From: Microbispora hainanensis
GTDB taxonomy: Bacteria > Actinomycetota > Actinomycetes > Streptosporangiales > Streptosporangiaceae
Direction of reading: 5' to 3'
Length of the DNA stretch: 64,000 nt
Assembly: GCF_006874475.1 (NCBI RefSeq)
Contig: NZ_VIRM01000035.1
Location: 25,790 to 89,789 of the forward strand
Shown here: positions 43,926-52,500 of the stretch, one piece after another
Layout: every line of letters begins with the position of its first letter
How positions within the stretch are numbered: the first letter of the stretch is position 1
Notes under the pieces: generated by a model
The model's database searches: none
What the model saw: only the letters and a program-made list of their open reading frames with translations
What the model was told of the DNA's origin: nothing
Made by a program: the position numbers and the translations under genes

Positions 43926-45026
43926 TCAGACGTCACCCGGCTTGGGCGCACTGGCCGCCTTGCTGCCCCGGCCGGAGGTGGGGGCGGCCGGCGCCGCCGG
44001 GGCGGCGGGGGGCTCGCTCGGCGTGTCGAGCCGCGGCCCGACTCCGAGCTTCTCCTTGATCTTCTTCTCGATCTCGTTGGCGATGTCGGGGTTGTTCTTG
44101 AGGAAGTTGCGGGCGTTCTCCTTGCCCTGCCCGAGCTGGTCGCCCTCGTACGTGTACCAGGCGCCGGCCTTGCGCACGAACCCGTGCTCGACACCCATGT
44201 CGATCAGCCCGCCCTCACGGGAGATGCCGATGCCGTACAGGATGTCGAAGTCGGCCTGGCGGAACGGCGGGGCCATCTTGTTCTTGACGACCTTCACCCG
44301 GGTCCGGTTGCCGACCGGCTCGGTGCCGTCCTTGAGCGTCTCGATCCTGCGCGCGTCCAGCCGCACCGACGCGTAGAACTTCAGCGCCTTGCCACCCGTG
44401 GTGGTCTCGGGGCTGCCGAACATGACGCCGATCTTCTCGCGGAGCTGGTTGATGAAGATGGCGGTGGTCCGGGTCTGGTTCAGCGCACCGGCGATCTTAC
44501 GCAGGGCCTGCGACATGAGGCGGGCCTGGAGACCGACGTGGCTGTCGCCCATCTCGCCCTCGATCTCGGCCTTCGGCACGAGGGCCGCCACCGAGTCGAT
44601 GACGATGATGTCGACGGCGCCGGAGCGGATCAGCATGTCCGCGATCTCCAGCGCCTGCTCACCGGTGTCCGGCTGGGAGACGAGCAACGCGTCGACGTCG
44701 ACGCCCAGCTTCTTGGCGTACTCGGGGTCGAGGGCGTGCTCGGCGTCGATGAACGCGGCGATGCCGCCGCCCTTCTGGGCGTTGGCCACGGCGTGCAGGG
44801 CGACCGTCGTCTTGCCGGAGGACTCGGGGCCGTACACCTCGACGATCCGGCCGCGGGGATAGCCGCCGATGCCGAGGGCGACGTCGAGAGCGATCGAACC
44901 GGTGGGGATGACCTCGATCGGGGCACGCGCGTCGTCTCCGAGGCGCATGACACTGCCCTTGCCGAACTGCCGCTCGATTTGCGCGAGGGCGGTCTCAAGG
45001 GCCTTCTCGCGGTCGTTGATTGCCAT
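43926..45026 (-). CDS. recA: Recombinase A
   Basis: 366 residues. Strand-exchange ATPase and LexA co-protease. Walker A GPESSGKT (about 67-74), the MAW-type region, L1 ([23 protein letters not shown]) and L2 ([22 protein letters not shown]) loops are all intact. The C-terminal tail is Pro/Ala/Gly-rich and ends PKPGDV. Start at ATG 45026 with GGGGG upstream; a longer frame to 45110 lacks conserved residues. Preceded by an SOS box and promoter. Confidence 0.98.
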   Translation of the reverse strand: MAINDREKALETALAQIERQFGKGSVMRLGDDARAPIEVIPTGSIALDVALGIGGYPRGRIVEVYGPESSGKTTVALHAVANAQKGGGIAAFIDAEHALDPEYAKKLGVDVDALLVSQPDTGEQALEIADMLIRSGAVDIIVIDSVAALVPKAEIEGEMGDSHVGLQARLMSQALRKIAGALNQTRTTAIFINQLREKIGVMFGSPETTTGGKALKFYASVRLDARRIETLKDGTEPVGNRTRVKVVKNKMAPPFRQADFDILYGIGISREGGLIDMGVEHGFVRKAGAWYTYEGDQLGQGKENARNFLKNNPDIANEIEKKIKEKLGVGPRLDTPSEPPAAPAAPAAPTSGRGSKAASAPKPGDV

Positions 45027-45181
45027 TGGGTGCCCCCTGAAGGGTGTCGTCTGCTCGGTCACCGAAAAGCTACGGGGTGCCACCGACATTTTCCGGAGCT
45101 TCCCGCACACCGCAAGAGGTGGGCCGGGAGCCTGTCGCGCCCCGGCGACCTGACGGCGCGCACCCCGGCGGCGACCAGTCC

Positions 45182-45203
45182 AATATAGCCGAACGACTGT
45201 TCG
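45182..45203 (-). promoter_or_regulatory. SOS (LexA) box and -10 element of recA
   Basis: CGAAC-GACT-GTTCG at 45190-45203 is a full actinobacterial LexA palindrome. On the minus strand a TATATT -10 box lies at 45182-45187, so bound LexA would sit between -35 and -10. The leader to ATG 45026 is about 150 nt. The rest of the 325-bp gap 45027-45351 shows no gene. Confidence 0.88.
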
Positions 45204-45351
45204 ATCACATGCGGAACCACAGCCGAGCCGGGGACGAACGGCGTCCCAACCGTGCCGTTACATTCCCGGGCGTTACCCTGCCGTGGTTGTCAGCGCGCTG
45301 ACCTGCGACGATCCTTGTAAAAATGCTGGATCTCCCCGCTGGAGGGGCCAC

Positions 45352-45627
45352 GTGACGGGCACCGGCGACTACAGCCGACAGCGTCTGGCCCGCCTTGAGG
45401 CGCTCGCGGCGCGACTCCCCGGGCAGGGTCTTTCCTCGCGGCTGCTCGGCACGGACGATCCGGTCCTGTCCGTCTGGCACCCCGGCACCGGCAGGCAGAC
45501 GATCGTCTTCGCGACGCCCACCAGGGAAGGATGGATGTTCCTGTGGGCCCCGGCCGGCCAGGAGAGCGCCGACGACCCCGGCCGTGCGGCCGAGCTGATC
45601 GGCCTGGCCCTCTCCCGGCCCCCGTGA
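45352..45627 (+). CDS. Small conserved hypothetical protein
   Basis: 91 residues from GTG 45352, with GGAGGGG 5 nt upstream deciding the start. Soluble; VLSVWHPGTGRQTIVFATPTREGWMFLWAPAGQ suggests a small beta-sheet followed by a helix (PGRAAELIGLALS). I do not recognise the family. Divergent from recA and convergent with the ABC permease gene; the intergenic tail carries a 25-bp repeat. Confidence 0.65.
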   Translation: MTGTGDYSRQRLARLEALAARLPGQGLSSRLLGTDDPVLSVWHPGTGRQTIVFATPTREGWMFLWAPAGQESADDPGRAAELIGLALSRPP

Positions 45628-45652
45628 TCGCCCGCCCGCGCCCCGCCACCGA

Positions 45653-45718
45653 CGAACGACCTCGCCCCCGCCCCCAGCGAACGACCTCGCCCCTGCCGTC
45701 AGCGGACGACCTCGCCCA
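45653..45718. repeat. 25-bp tandem repeat over the ABC permease stop
   Basis: A 16-bp core (CGAACGACCTCGCCCC and variants) occurs at 45653, 45678 and 45703, spaced 25 bp. The copy at 45703-45718 is coding (GEVVR) and the stop (45699-45701) lies next to it; two copies are downstream. Confidence 0.88.
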
Positions 45719-46784
45719 GCTTGACCCGGGCGCCGGTGCGGAGCACCGCCCGCCGATAGACACGGGCCGCGCCCAGCAGGACGGCCACCACGGCCACGAC
45801 CATGAGCACGGCGGCGATGAGGATCTCCACCAGCGGCACGTCGACGGCCGCCGTACGCACGGGCATGACCATCGAGGAGAACGGCGGCACGAACGACAGC
45901 ACGCGCGCGACCGTGCCCGTCGGCTCGACGGCGGCGAAGTAGGCCGTCAGGTAGGTGAACATCATGAGCATGGTCATCGGCGTCAGGACGCTGTTGAGCT
46001 CCTCCTGCCGCGACACCAGGGAGCCGAAGGCCGCGGCGAGCGCAGAGAAGAAGGCGTAGCCCAGCACGAACCAGACGACCGCGCTGACCACGATTCCCCC
46101 CATTCCGGGCGGCAGGTCGGCCGTGAAGCCGGTCGCGGACGACGCCGACAGACCGGCGGCGATGACCACCACGAGGTTGACCAGCCCCAGCGCCCCCAGC
46201 CCGACGATCTTTCCGCCCAGGAGCTGCCAGGGACGCACCGAGGTGAGCAGGATCTCCACGATGCGGCTGCCCTTCTCCTCGACCACGCCCATCGCGACGA
46301 ACATCGAGGAGTAGATGAGCAGGAAGAACAGCACCATCACGATCAGGGTGGCGATGCCGGTGCGCACGCCCTGATAGCGGGCGTCGGCGCCGACCGACTC
46401 CACCGTCAGCGGCGTGATCGTGAGACCGGCCGCCTTGATCTGCGCGTCACGGTGGGCGCTCTCCAGGATCAGCCCCAGCCGCTGGTCGAGTTCGCCGTTC
46501 GCGAGGACCTTGTCCCCCTTGATCAGGGCCGCGTCGAGGTCTCCGTCGACCACGGCCTTCCGCGCGGCCGCCTCGTCCGGCAACGGGGAGTACGCGAGCT
46601 GGGCCGCGGGCGGAGGCGCCTCGCCCACCACGCCGACGTCATAGGTGTCGTCGCCGCCCAAGACCTTCGGCAGGAACGCGAGCGCCGCCACCAGGACCGC
46701 GCTCACGGCCAGACTGATCAAGTACGACTTCGTCCTGATGCGCGTGCGGATCTCCCGCTGGGCCACCAGCCACAGGCCGTTCAT
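45699..46784 (-). CDS. ABC-2 type permease (NatB/YhaP-like)
   Basis: 361 residues. Membrane segment near 20-40, a large external loop (about 45-155), then five more segments: TLIVMVLFFLLIYSSMFVAM, LLGGKIVGLGALGLVNLVVVI, VVWFVLGYAFFSALAAAFG, MTMLMMFTYLTAYFAA and VEILIAAVLMVVAVVAVLLG. The cytoplasmic EEKGSRIVEILLTSVRPWQLLGGK coupling segment is characteristic of NatB-type ABC-2 exporters (sodium or drug export). Start at ATG 46784, overlapping the ATPase stop by 4 nt. Last gene of a four-gene operon; the last codons and stop are repeated downstream. Confidence 0.88.
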   Translation of the reverse strand: MNGLWLVAQREIRTRIRTKSYLISLAVSAVLVAALAFLPKVLGGDDTYDVGVVGEAPPPAAQLAYSPLPDEAAARKAVVDGDLDAALIKGDKVLANGELDQRLGLILESAHRDAQIKAAGLTITPLTVESVGADARYQGVRTGIATLIVMVLFFLLIYSSMFVAMGVVEEKGSRIVEILLTSVRPWQLLGGKIVGLGALGLVNLVVVIAAGLSASSATGFTADLPPGMGGIVVSAVVWFVLGYAFFSALAAAFGSLVSRQEELNSVLTPMTMLMMFTYLTAYFAAVEPTGTVARVLSFVPPFSSMVMPVRTAAVDVPLVEILIAAVLMVVAVVAVLLGAARVYRRAVLRTGARVKLGEVVR

Positions 46785-47659
46785 GCCACCGCCTCCCTGA
46801 AGATCTCGGCCAGCGTCGGCTGCCTGCGGCCGAAGTGCTCCACCCTGCCGGCCCCCATCGCCGTACGCAGGATGTCCTGGTCGTCGCCCTCCTCGCACAG
46901 CAGGACGTCGCGGTCGCCCTCACGGGTGAGCTCGCCGGGCAGGCCGTCGGCCCAGCCGGGCGCGGCGTCCCTGACCACGACCCGCAGCACCCCGCGGCCC
47001 TCCCGCTCGCGCAGCTCGCCGACCGGTCCGTACGCCACCATCCGGCCCGCCGAGATGATGCCGACCGAGTCGCAGAGCTGTTCGACCAGGTCGAGCTGGT
47101 GGCTGGAGAAGATCACCGGCACGCCCGCGGCGGCGCGGTCCTTGAGCACCTCCGCGAGCGCGTCGACCGCCAGCGGGTCGAGGCCCGAGAACGGCTCGTC
47201 GAGGATCAGGACCGCCGGCTCGTGGACGAGCGCGACCGCGAGCTGCACCCGCTGCTGGTTGCCGAGCGACAGCGCCTCCACGGCGTCGTCGCGCCGCTCG
47301 ACCAGGCCGAGCCGTTCGATCAGGGCGTCGGTGGCCGAGCGCGCGGCGGCCGGGGCGAGCCCGTGGAGCCTGCCGAAGTATTCGATCTGCTCGGCGACCT
47401 TCATCTTCTGGTAGAGGCCGCGCTCCTCCGGCATGTAGCCGAACGTGCGGCGGTCGTCGTACGTCAGGGGGCGCCCGCCGAGGCGCACCTCGCCGGAGTC
47501 GGCGTCGAGCACGCCCATGACGATCCGCATCGTCGTCGTCTTGCCCGCGCCGTTGGCGCCGACGAACCCGAACATCTCGCCCGGCCGTACGGCGAAGCCC
47601 ACCCCGTCGAGGGCGGTCTTGTCTCCATAGCGTTTGCGCAGGCCGTCGATCTCAAGCAC
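46781..47659 (-). CDS. ABC-2 type exporter ATPase (NatA-like)
   Basis: 292 residues. Walker A GANGAGKTT, Q-loop FGYMPEERGLY, signature LSLGNQQR, Walker B LILDEPFSGLDP and H-loop SSHQLD. The YMPEERGL and LSLGNQQR elements fit the NatA group. The C-terminal ~70 residues are an accessory domain. Start GTG 47659 overlaps the 3' end of the regulator gene by 8 nt. Pairs with the permease gene that follows. Substrate unknown. Confidence 0.9.
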   Translation of the reverse strand: MLEIDGLRKRYGDKTALDGVGFAVRPGEMFGFVGANGAGKTTTMRIVMGVLDADSGEVRLGGRPLTYDDRRTFGYMPEERGLYQKMKVAEQIEYFGRLHGLAPAAARSATDALIERLGLVERRDDAVEALSLGNQQRVQLAVALVHEPAVLILDEPFSGLDPLAVDALAEVLKDRAAAGVPVIFSSHQLDLVEQLCDSVGIISAGRMVAYGPVGELREREGRGVLRVVVRDAAPGWADGLPGELTREGDRDVLLCEEGDDQDILRTAMGAGRVEHFGRRQPTLAEIFREAVA

Positions 47660-47960
47660 GGGGGGTTGCCTCCACAATCCGTCGCAGAACGTCCATGTAG
47701 GTGTCGAAGGCCGCACGCCCCTGATCGGTCAGCGAGAGCCAGGTGCGCGCCCGCTTGCCGACGAAGGCCTTGTCCACCCGGACGTAGCCGGCCTCTTCGA
47801 GCGTGAGGATGTGCTTGCTGAGCAGTGAGTCGCTGACCTCGATGGTGTCGCGGAGGAAGCGGAAGTCGGCCCTGTCCGCCGCCGCCAGGGCCGCCATGAT
47901 CGACAGCCTCACGGGCGCGTGGATGATCTCGTCGAGCTCGTGGCGCGGATGGGCGGTCAT
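47652..47960 (-). CDS. Small winged-helix transcriptional regulator
   Basis: 102 residues. Winged-helix fold of the MarR/ArsR-like single-domain type: LDEIIHAPVRLSIMAALA, FRFLRDTIEVSDSLLSKHILTLEEAGYV (recognition helix in SDSLLSKHI), and a wing with KAFVGKRARTWLSLTDQG. Lies inside the operon between the membrane protein and the ATPase, overlapping both. I infer that it represses this operon through the palindrome at 48443-48466. No effector-binding domain is present. Confidence 0.85.
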   Translation of the reverse strand: MTAHPRHELDEIIHAPVRLSIMAALAAADRADFRFLRDTIEVSDSLLSKHILTLEEAGYVRVDKAFVGKRARTWLSLTDQGRAAFDTYMDVLRRIVEATPRA

Positions 47961-48388
47961 CGGTTCCTCATCAGGCGGAGTCCGCCGTACACCAGGGGCA
48001 GCCCGGCGAGCACCGACACCACGACGAGCACCGCCGTCCAGCCCGCCGTGGGCCGGTCGGGGCGCAGCCAGACGCCCACGACGAAGGGCACCATCATCGT
48101 CACCACGTACGCGGCCGTGATCGGCCCGTTGATCCGCTTCAGCAGCCGGTTGTGCACCCGCAGCCGGGCCCAGTACACGCAGAGGGCGACCGTCAGGACG
48201 ATCCACCCGACCCCGGCGAGGAACGGCAGCGGCCGGCCGCCGAGGAACATCGCCGGCCAGTAGACCATCGTGGCCAGTCCCACGATCAGGTATGCCCGCC
48301 CGGGCCCGCGCGAGGAATGCCGGACCCGCCGATCCACGCGCCCGATTTCCTGGAGCGCTTCATCGGGAGTGAAGTGATCTCCGGCCAT
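47957..48388 (-). CDS. Small membrane protein, first gene of the exporter operon
   Basis: 143 residues with four predicted membrane helices: YLIVGLATMVYWPAMFL, PFLAGVGWIVLTVALCVYW, ITAAYVVTMMVPFVVGVWL and AVLVVVSVLAGLPLVYG. A short N-terminal cytoplasmic segment precedes them (DEALQEIGRVDRRVRHSSRG). ATG start with GGAGGAAGG upstream. Similar small proteins precede winged-helix and ABC genes in actinomycete operons; it may assist membrane sensing, but no function is known. The stop overlaps the regulator start by 4 nt. Confidence 0.75.
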   Translation of the reverse strand: MAGDHFTPDEALQEIGRVDRRVRHSSRGPGRAYLIVGLATMVYWPAMFLGGRPLPFLAGVGWIVLTVALCVYWARLRVHNRLLKRINGPITAAYVVTMMVPFVVGVWLRPDRPTAGWTAVLVVVSVLAGLPLVYGGLRLMRNR

Positions 48389-48416
48389 GCCCTTCCTCCG
48401 TGTTCATCTGCTCAAC

Positions 48417-48466
48417 ACACTAGCAAGCACTCAACCACCGTTCAAGTAGTTGTCGTAGACGACTTG
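48417..48466 (-). promoter_or_regulatory. Promoter and palindromic operator of the exporter operon
   Basis: On the minus strand TTGAAC (48440-48445) and TAGTGT (48417-48422) are 17 bp apart. An imperfect 24-bp palindrome (48443-48466, outer arms CAAGT/ACTTG) overlaps the -35 box, a fitting place for repression by the operon's own winged-helix protein. Confidence 0.7.
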
Positions 48467-48592
48467 AGGCATGGGACATGGACGGATCGGCGCGCGACGG
48501 GGCCACACCGCCGCGGTCACGGGGTGGAGTGGATGGAGGGCGCCACAGAGCGATAACGCCCGCGCGGCGCGCCGCTCAGGAGGAGAGGGGAC

Positions 48593-48787
48593 TCAGCGCA
48601 GCCTGGGGTCCACGTCGACCTCCTCGCAGACGGCCTGCCAGACCTGCTTGGCCGCCACGCCCTCCGCGAGGGCCTGCTCGACCGTGCGTCCGCCGAGCCC
48701 GGAGATCACGTAGTCCTTCGCCCACGACTCCGCGTACGCCTCCCCGAAGTGGCGGCGCATCCTGTTCCAGAAGTCTGTGAGGCGCAT
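48593..48787 (-). CDS. DUF3046-family small protein
   Basis: 64 residues, MRLTDFWNRMRRHFGEAYAESWAKDYVISGLGGRTVEQALAEG and on, the full length of DUF3046. These proteins recur close to recA-recX in actinobacteria; their function is not established to my knowledge. CATACT lies 6 nt before the ATG, so it is probably leaderless. The frame continues upstream to 49015 inside the VOC gene but without family similarity. Confidence 0.9.
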   Translation of the reverse strand: MRLTDFWNRMRRHFGEAYAESWAKDYVISGLGGRTVEQALAEGVAAKQVWQAVCEEVDVDPRLR

Positions 48788-48864
48788 GCGTTCAGTATGA
48801 CGCCGCGGCCCGGATGTCCTGTCCGGGCCGCGGGCGCCCGCCACCCTGCTGCCGGGAGACGGGG

Positions 48865-49353
48865 TCACATGACGCGCGTGCCGTACATCTCGCCCAGCGG
48901 ATCGGCGAGCAGTTCCAGGCGGGCGCCGTCCGGGTCCCGGAAGTAGATCGAGCTGCCGCTCTCCACCTGGTAGGGCACGCCGGCGGCGTCGAGCTTGCCG
49001 CGCAGGCGCTCCCACGTCGCCCGCTCCACGGAGATCGCGATGTGGTGGAGTCCGCCGAGGACCTCCTTGTACGGCTCCAGGTCGAGGCCGGGGAGATCGA
49101 AGAACGCCAGCAGGTTGCCGTTGCCGATGTCGAAGAAGAAGTGGTTGGACCCGCGGTAGTCGCGGTTCTCGAAGATCTCGGTCAGCGGGAACTCGAGGAG
49201 TTCGTGGTAGAAGCGGATGGTCCGCTCCACGTCAGACGAGATCAGTGCGAAGTGGTGCAGACCCCTCGCGCTGCTGGGGGCACGGCGCTCGCTCAGGTAG
49301 CGCTCGCGGATCCGCGCGCGCTCCGTCTCGATGGCCGCGTAGTCGATTTCCAT
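48865..49353 (-). CDS. VOC (glyoxalase/dioxygenase fold) protein
   Basis: 162 residues with two beta-alpha-beta-beta-beta modules. Module one starts LHHFALISSDVERTIRFYHELLEFPL; module two starts GLHHIAISVERATWERLRGKLDAAGVPY and ends SSIYFRDPDGARLELLADP. The His of each module start and the Glu in ARLELLA are the usual metal ligands. The specific reaction cannot be told; the N-terminal 30 residues are an extra charged helix. 77 bp upstream of DUF3046; divergent from the Lhr helicase. Confidence 0.85.
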   Translation of the reverse strand: MEIDYAAIETERARIRERYLSERRAPSSARGLHHFALISSDVERTIRFYHELLEFPLTEIFENRDYRGSNHFFFDIGNGNLLAFFDLPGLDLEPYKEVLGGLHHIAISVERATWERLRGKLDAAGVPYQVESGSSIYFRDPDGARLELLADPLGEMYGTRVM

Positions 49354-49509
49354 ACTGAGGAAGCATGTCCTGACAGCGGCATCTCATACCAGACGCGTGA
49401 GGGGAGCAGCCGTGTTCGCCGCCTCCCCCGTTCCCCGCGATCTCCTCGCAGCGGTGCCCGTCGCCTGGCGACGGATGGCGGTGCGGCGTTTTCTGTCGGT
49501 GGGGCGATG

Positions 49510-49521
49510 CATTATGGGCAG
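49510..49521 (+). promoter_or_regulatory. -10 box of the Lhr gene (leaderless layout)
   Basis: CATTAT (49510-49515) ends 6 nt before GTG 49522. Confidence 0.4.
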
Positions 49522-52500
49522 GTGGGTGCGCTCGACGGCTTCAGCCCGGTGACCAGGGAGTGGTTCACCGGCGCCTTCGCGACGCCGACCGCCGCGCAGG
49601 AGGGCGCGTGGTCGTCGATCGCGCGGGGCGAGAACACGCTCGTGGTCGCGCCCACCGGGTCGGGCAAGACGCTCGCGGCCTTCCTCTGGGCCGTCGATCG
49701 CCTCGCCGTCGAGCACACGACGAGCCTGGCTACGCCGGGAGCCGAGGCGGGCCTTCCCTCCTCGCCCGGGGCCGAGACGCGGCGGCCCGGCGGCCGCCGC
49801 GGCGTGCGACGCGGCCGGAAGGATGACGCGGGGCCGCCCCGGCCCTGCCGGGTCGTGTACGTCTCCCCGCTGAAGGCTCTCGCGGTGGACGTCGAGCGGA
49901 ACCTGCGGGCCCCGCTTACGGGGATCCGGCAGACGGCGCTGCGGATGGGCCTGCCCGCCCCCGACATCTCGGTGGCGATCCGCTCCGGAGACACGGCGGC
50001 CGAGGACCGGCGCCGTTTCGCCGCCCGGCCCTCCGACATCCTGATCACGACGCCCGAATCCCTGTTCCTGCTCCTCACCTCGCAGGCGCGCGAGGCGTTG
50101 CGCGGCGTCGAGACCGTGATCGTGGACGAGGTGCACGCCGTCGCGGGGACCAAGCGCGGGGCGCACCTCGCGCTGACCCTGGAGCGGCTCGACGCCCTGC
50201 TGCCCGCTCCGGCCCAGCGCATCGGGCTGTCGGCGACCGTACGGCCGGTCGAGGAGGTGGCGACGTTCCTCGGCGGGTCCCGCCCGGCCACGGTCGTGCA
50301 GCCGCCCTCCGAAAAGGTCATCGAGGTCGACGTCGTGGTGCCGGTGGAGGACATGACCGAGCTGGCGCCGCCTCCGCCCGGCGTCGACGGCGAGTCGCCG
50401 GAGCACCGCAGGAGCATCTGGCCGCATGTCGAGGAGCATCTTCTCGACCTGATCGAGGCCCATCGGTCCACGATCGTCTTCGCCAACTCACGGCGTCTGT
50501 CGGAGCGTCTGTGCACCCGGCTCAACGAGCTCGCCTGGGAACGGCGGACCGCGCCCGCGCCGGGTGAGAGTCCGAACCCGGATCCGGGAGATCCGGCCCA
50601 CTGGTCGGACGCCTTCGAGGAGTTGCACGCGCGATGGTCCGGCCTGCGCGAAACCCCCGAGGCTCACCCCGCGGAGACCGAGCACACGGACGCCCGGCGG
50701 ACCGGCCAGGCGGCCATGCCGTCGGAGCTGATGGCCCAGGCGGGGGCCTCGGGCGGCGTGATTCCCGAGGTGGTGCGCGCGCATCACGGCTCCGTGTCCA
50801 AGGAGGAGCGGTCCCAGATCGAGGAGGCGCTGAAGTCGGGCCGCCTGCCCGCGGTGGTCGCCACCTCCAGCCTGGAGCTGGGCATCGACATGGGGTCGGT
50901 CGACCTGGTGGCCTGTGTCGAGGCGCCGCCCAGCGTGGCGAGCGGCCTGCAGCGCATCGGCCGTGCCGGGCACCAGGTCGGGGCCGTGTCCCGCGGCGTG
51001 ATCTTCCCCAAGTATCGGGGCGACCTGGTCCAGACGGCCGTCGTCGCCGAGCGCATGCGCGCGGGGCAGATCGAGGAGATCCGCTATCCGCGCAACCCTC
51101 TCGACGTGCTGGCCCAGCAGATCGTCGCGATGACCGCGCTCGACGAGTGGACGGTCGACTCGCTGGAGACGCTGGTGCGCCGGGCCGCGCCGTACGCCAC
51201 GCTGCCGCGCAGCGCGCTGGAGGCGACGCTCGACATGCTCGCCGGGCGCTACCCGAGCGAGGAGTTCGCCGAACTGCGGCCGCGCATCGTCTGGGACAGG
51301 GTGACGGGCACCCTCCAGGGCCGTCCGGGGGCGCAGCGCCTGGCGGTGACCAACGGAGGCACGATCCCCGACCGCGGGCTGTTCGGCGTGTTCCTGGTGG
51401 GCGAGAAGGCGTCGCGCGTGGGCGAGCTGGACGAGGAGATGGTCTACGAGTCCCGCGTCGGCGACGTGTTCGTGCTGGGCGCGACCTCGTGGCGGATCGA
51501 GGACATCACCGCCGACCGGGTGCTGGTCTCCCCCGCCCCCGGGCAACCGGGCAAGCTGCCGTTCTGGCACGGCGACACGCCGGGCCGGCCCGCCGAGCTC
51601 GGCCGGGCGATCGGCGCGTTCCTCCGCGAGCTGTCCGCCGCGGGGGCGGGCGGCCGGGGCGACCCGGCGAAGGTGCGCGAGCGCGTCCGCGCGGCCGGGC
51701 TCGACGACTACGCCGTGGGCAACCTGCTCGCCTACCTCTCCGAGCAGCGGGAGGCGACAGGCTACGTGCCCGACGACCGCACGCTCGTGGTCGAGCGGTT
51801 CCGCGACGAGCTGGGCGACTGGCGCCTGGTGATCCACTCCCCCTTCGGCGCGCGGGTCCACGCCCCCTGGGCGCTCGCCATCGGGCGGCGGCTGCGCGAG
51901 CGGTACGGCGTCGACGTCCAGGCCGTCCACTCCGACGACGGCATCGTGCTGCGCGTGCCCGACACCTTCGAGGACGCGCCGACCGACGTCGCGGTCTTCG
52001 ACGCCGAGGAGATCGAGGAGATCGTCATCGAGGAGCTGGGGGGCTCGGCTCTGTTCGCCTCCCGGTTCCGGGAGTGCGCCGGACGCGCCCTCCTGCTGCC
52101 CCGCCGCTCTCCCGGCAGGCGCAGCCCGCTGTGGCAGCAGCGCCAGCGTGCGGCCCACCTGCTCGGCGTCGCGAGCAAGTACGCCGGGTTCCCGGTGGTG
52201 CTGGAGACGATGCGCGAGTGCCTGCAGGACGTCTTCGACGTGCCGGGCCTGGTTGAGCTCATGCGCGACGTGGCCGCCCGCCGGGTGCGGGTGGTCGAGG
52301 TGGAGACCTCCCAGGCGTCCCCGTTCGCGGCGTCGCTGCTGTTCAACTACATCGGCGCGTTCATGTACGAGGGTGACGCCCCGCTGGCCGAGCGGCGGGC
52401 ACAGGCGCTCGCCCTCGACACCGCGCTCCTCGCCGAGCTCATGGGACAGGCCGACCTGCGGGAGCTGCTCGACCCGGATGTCGTCGCCGAGACCGAGCGC

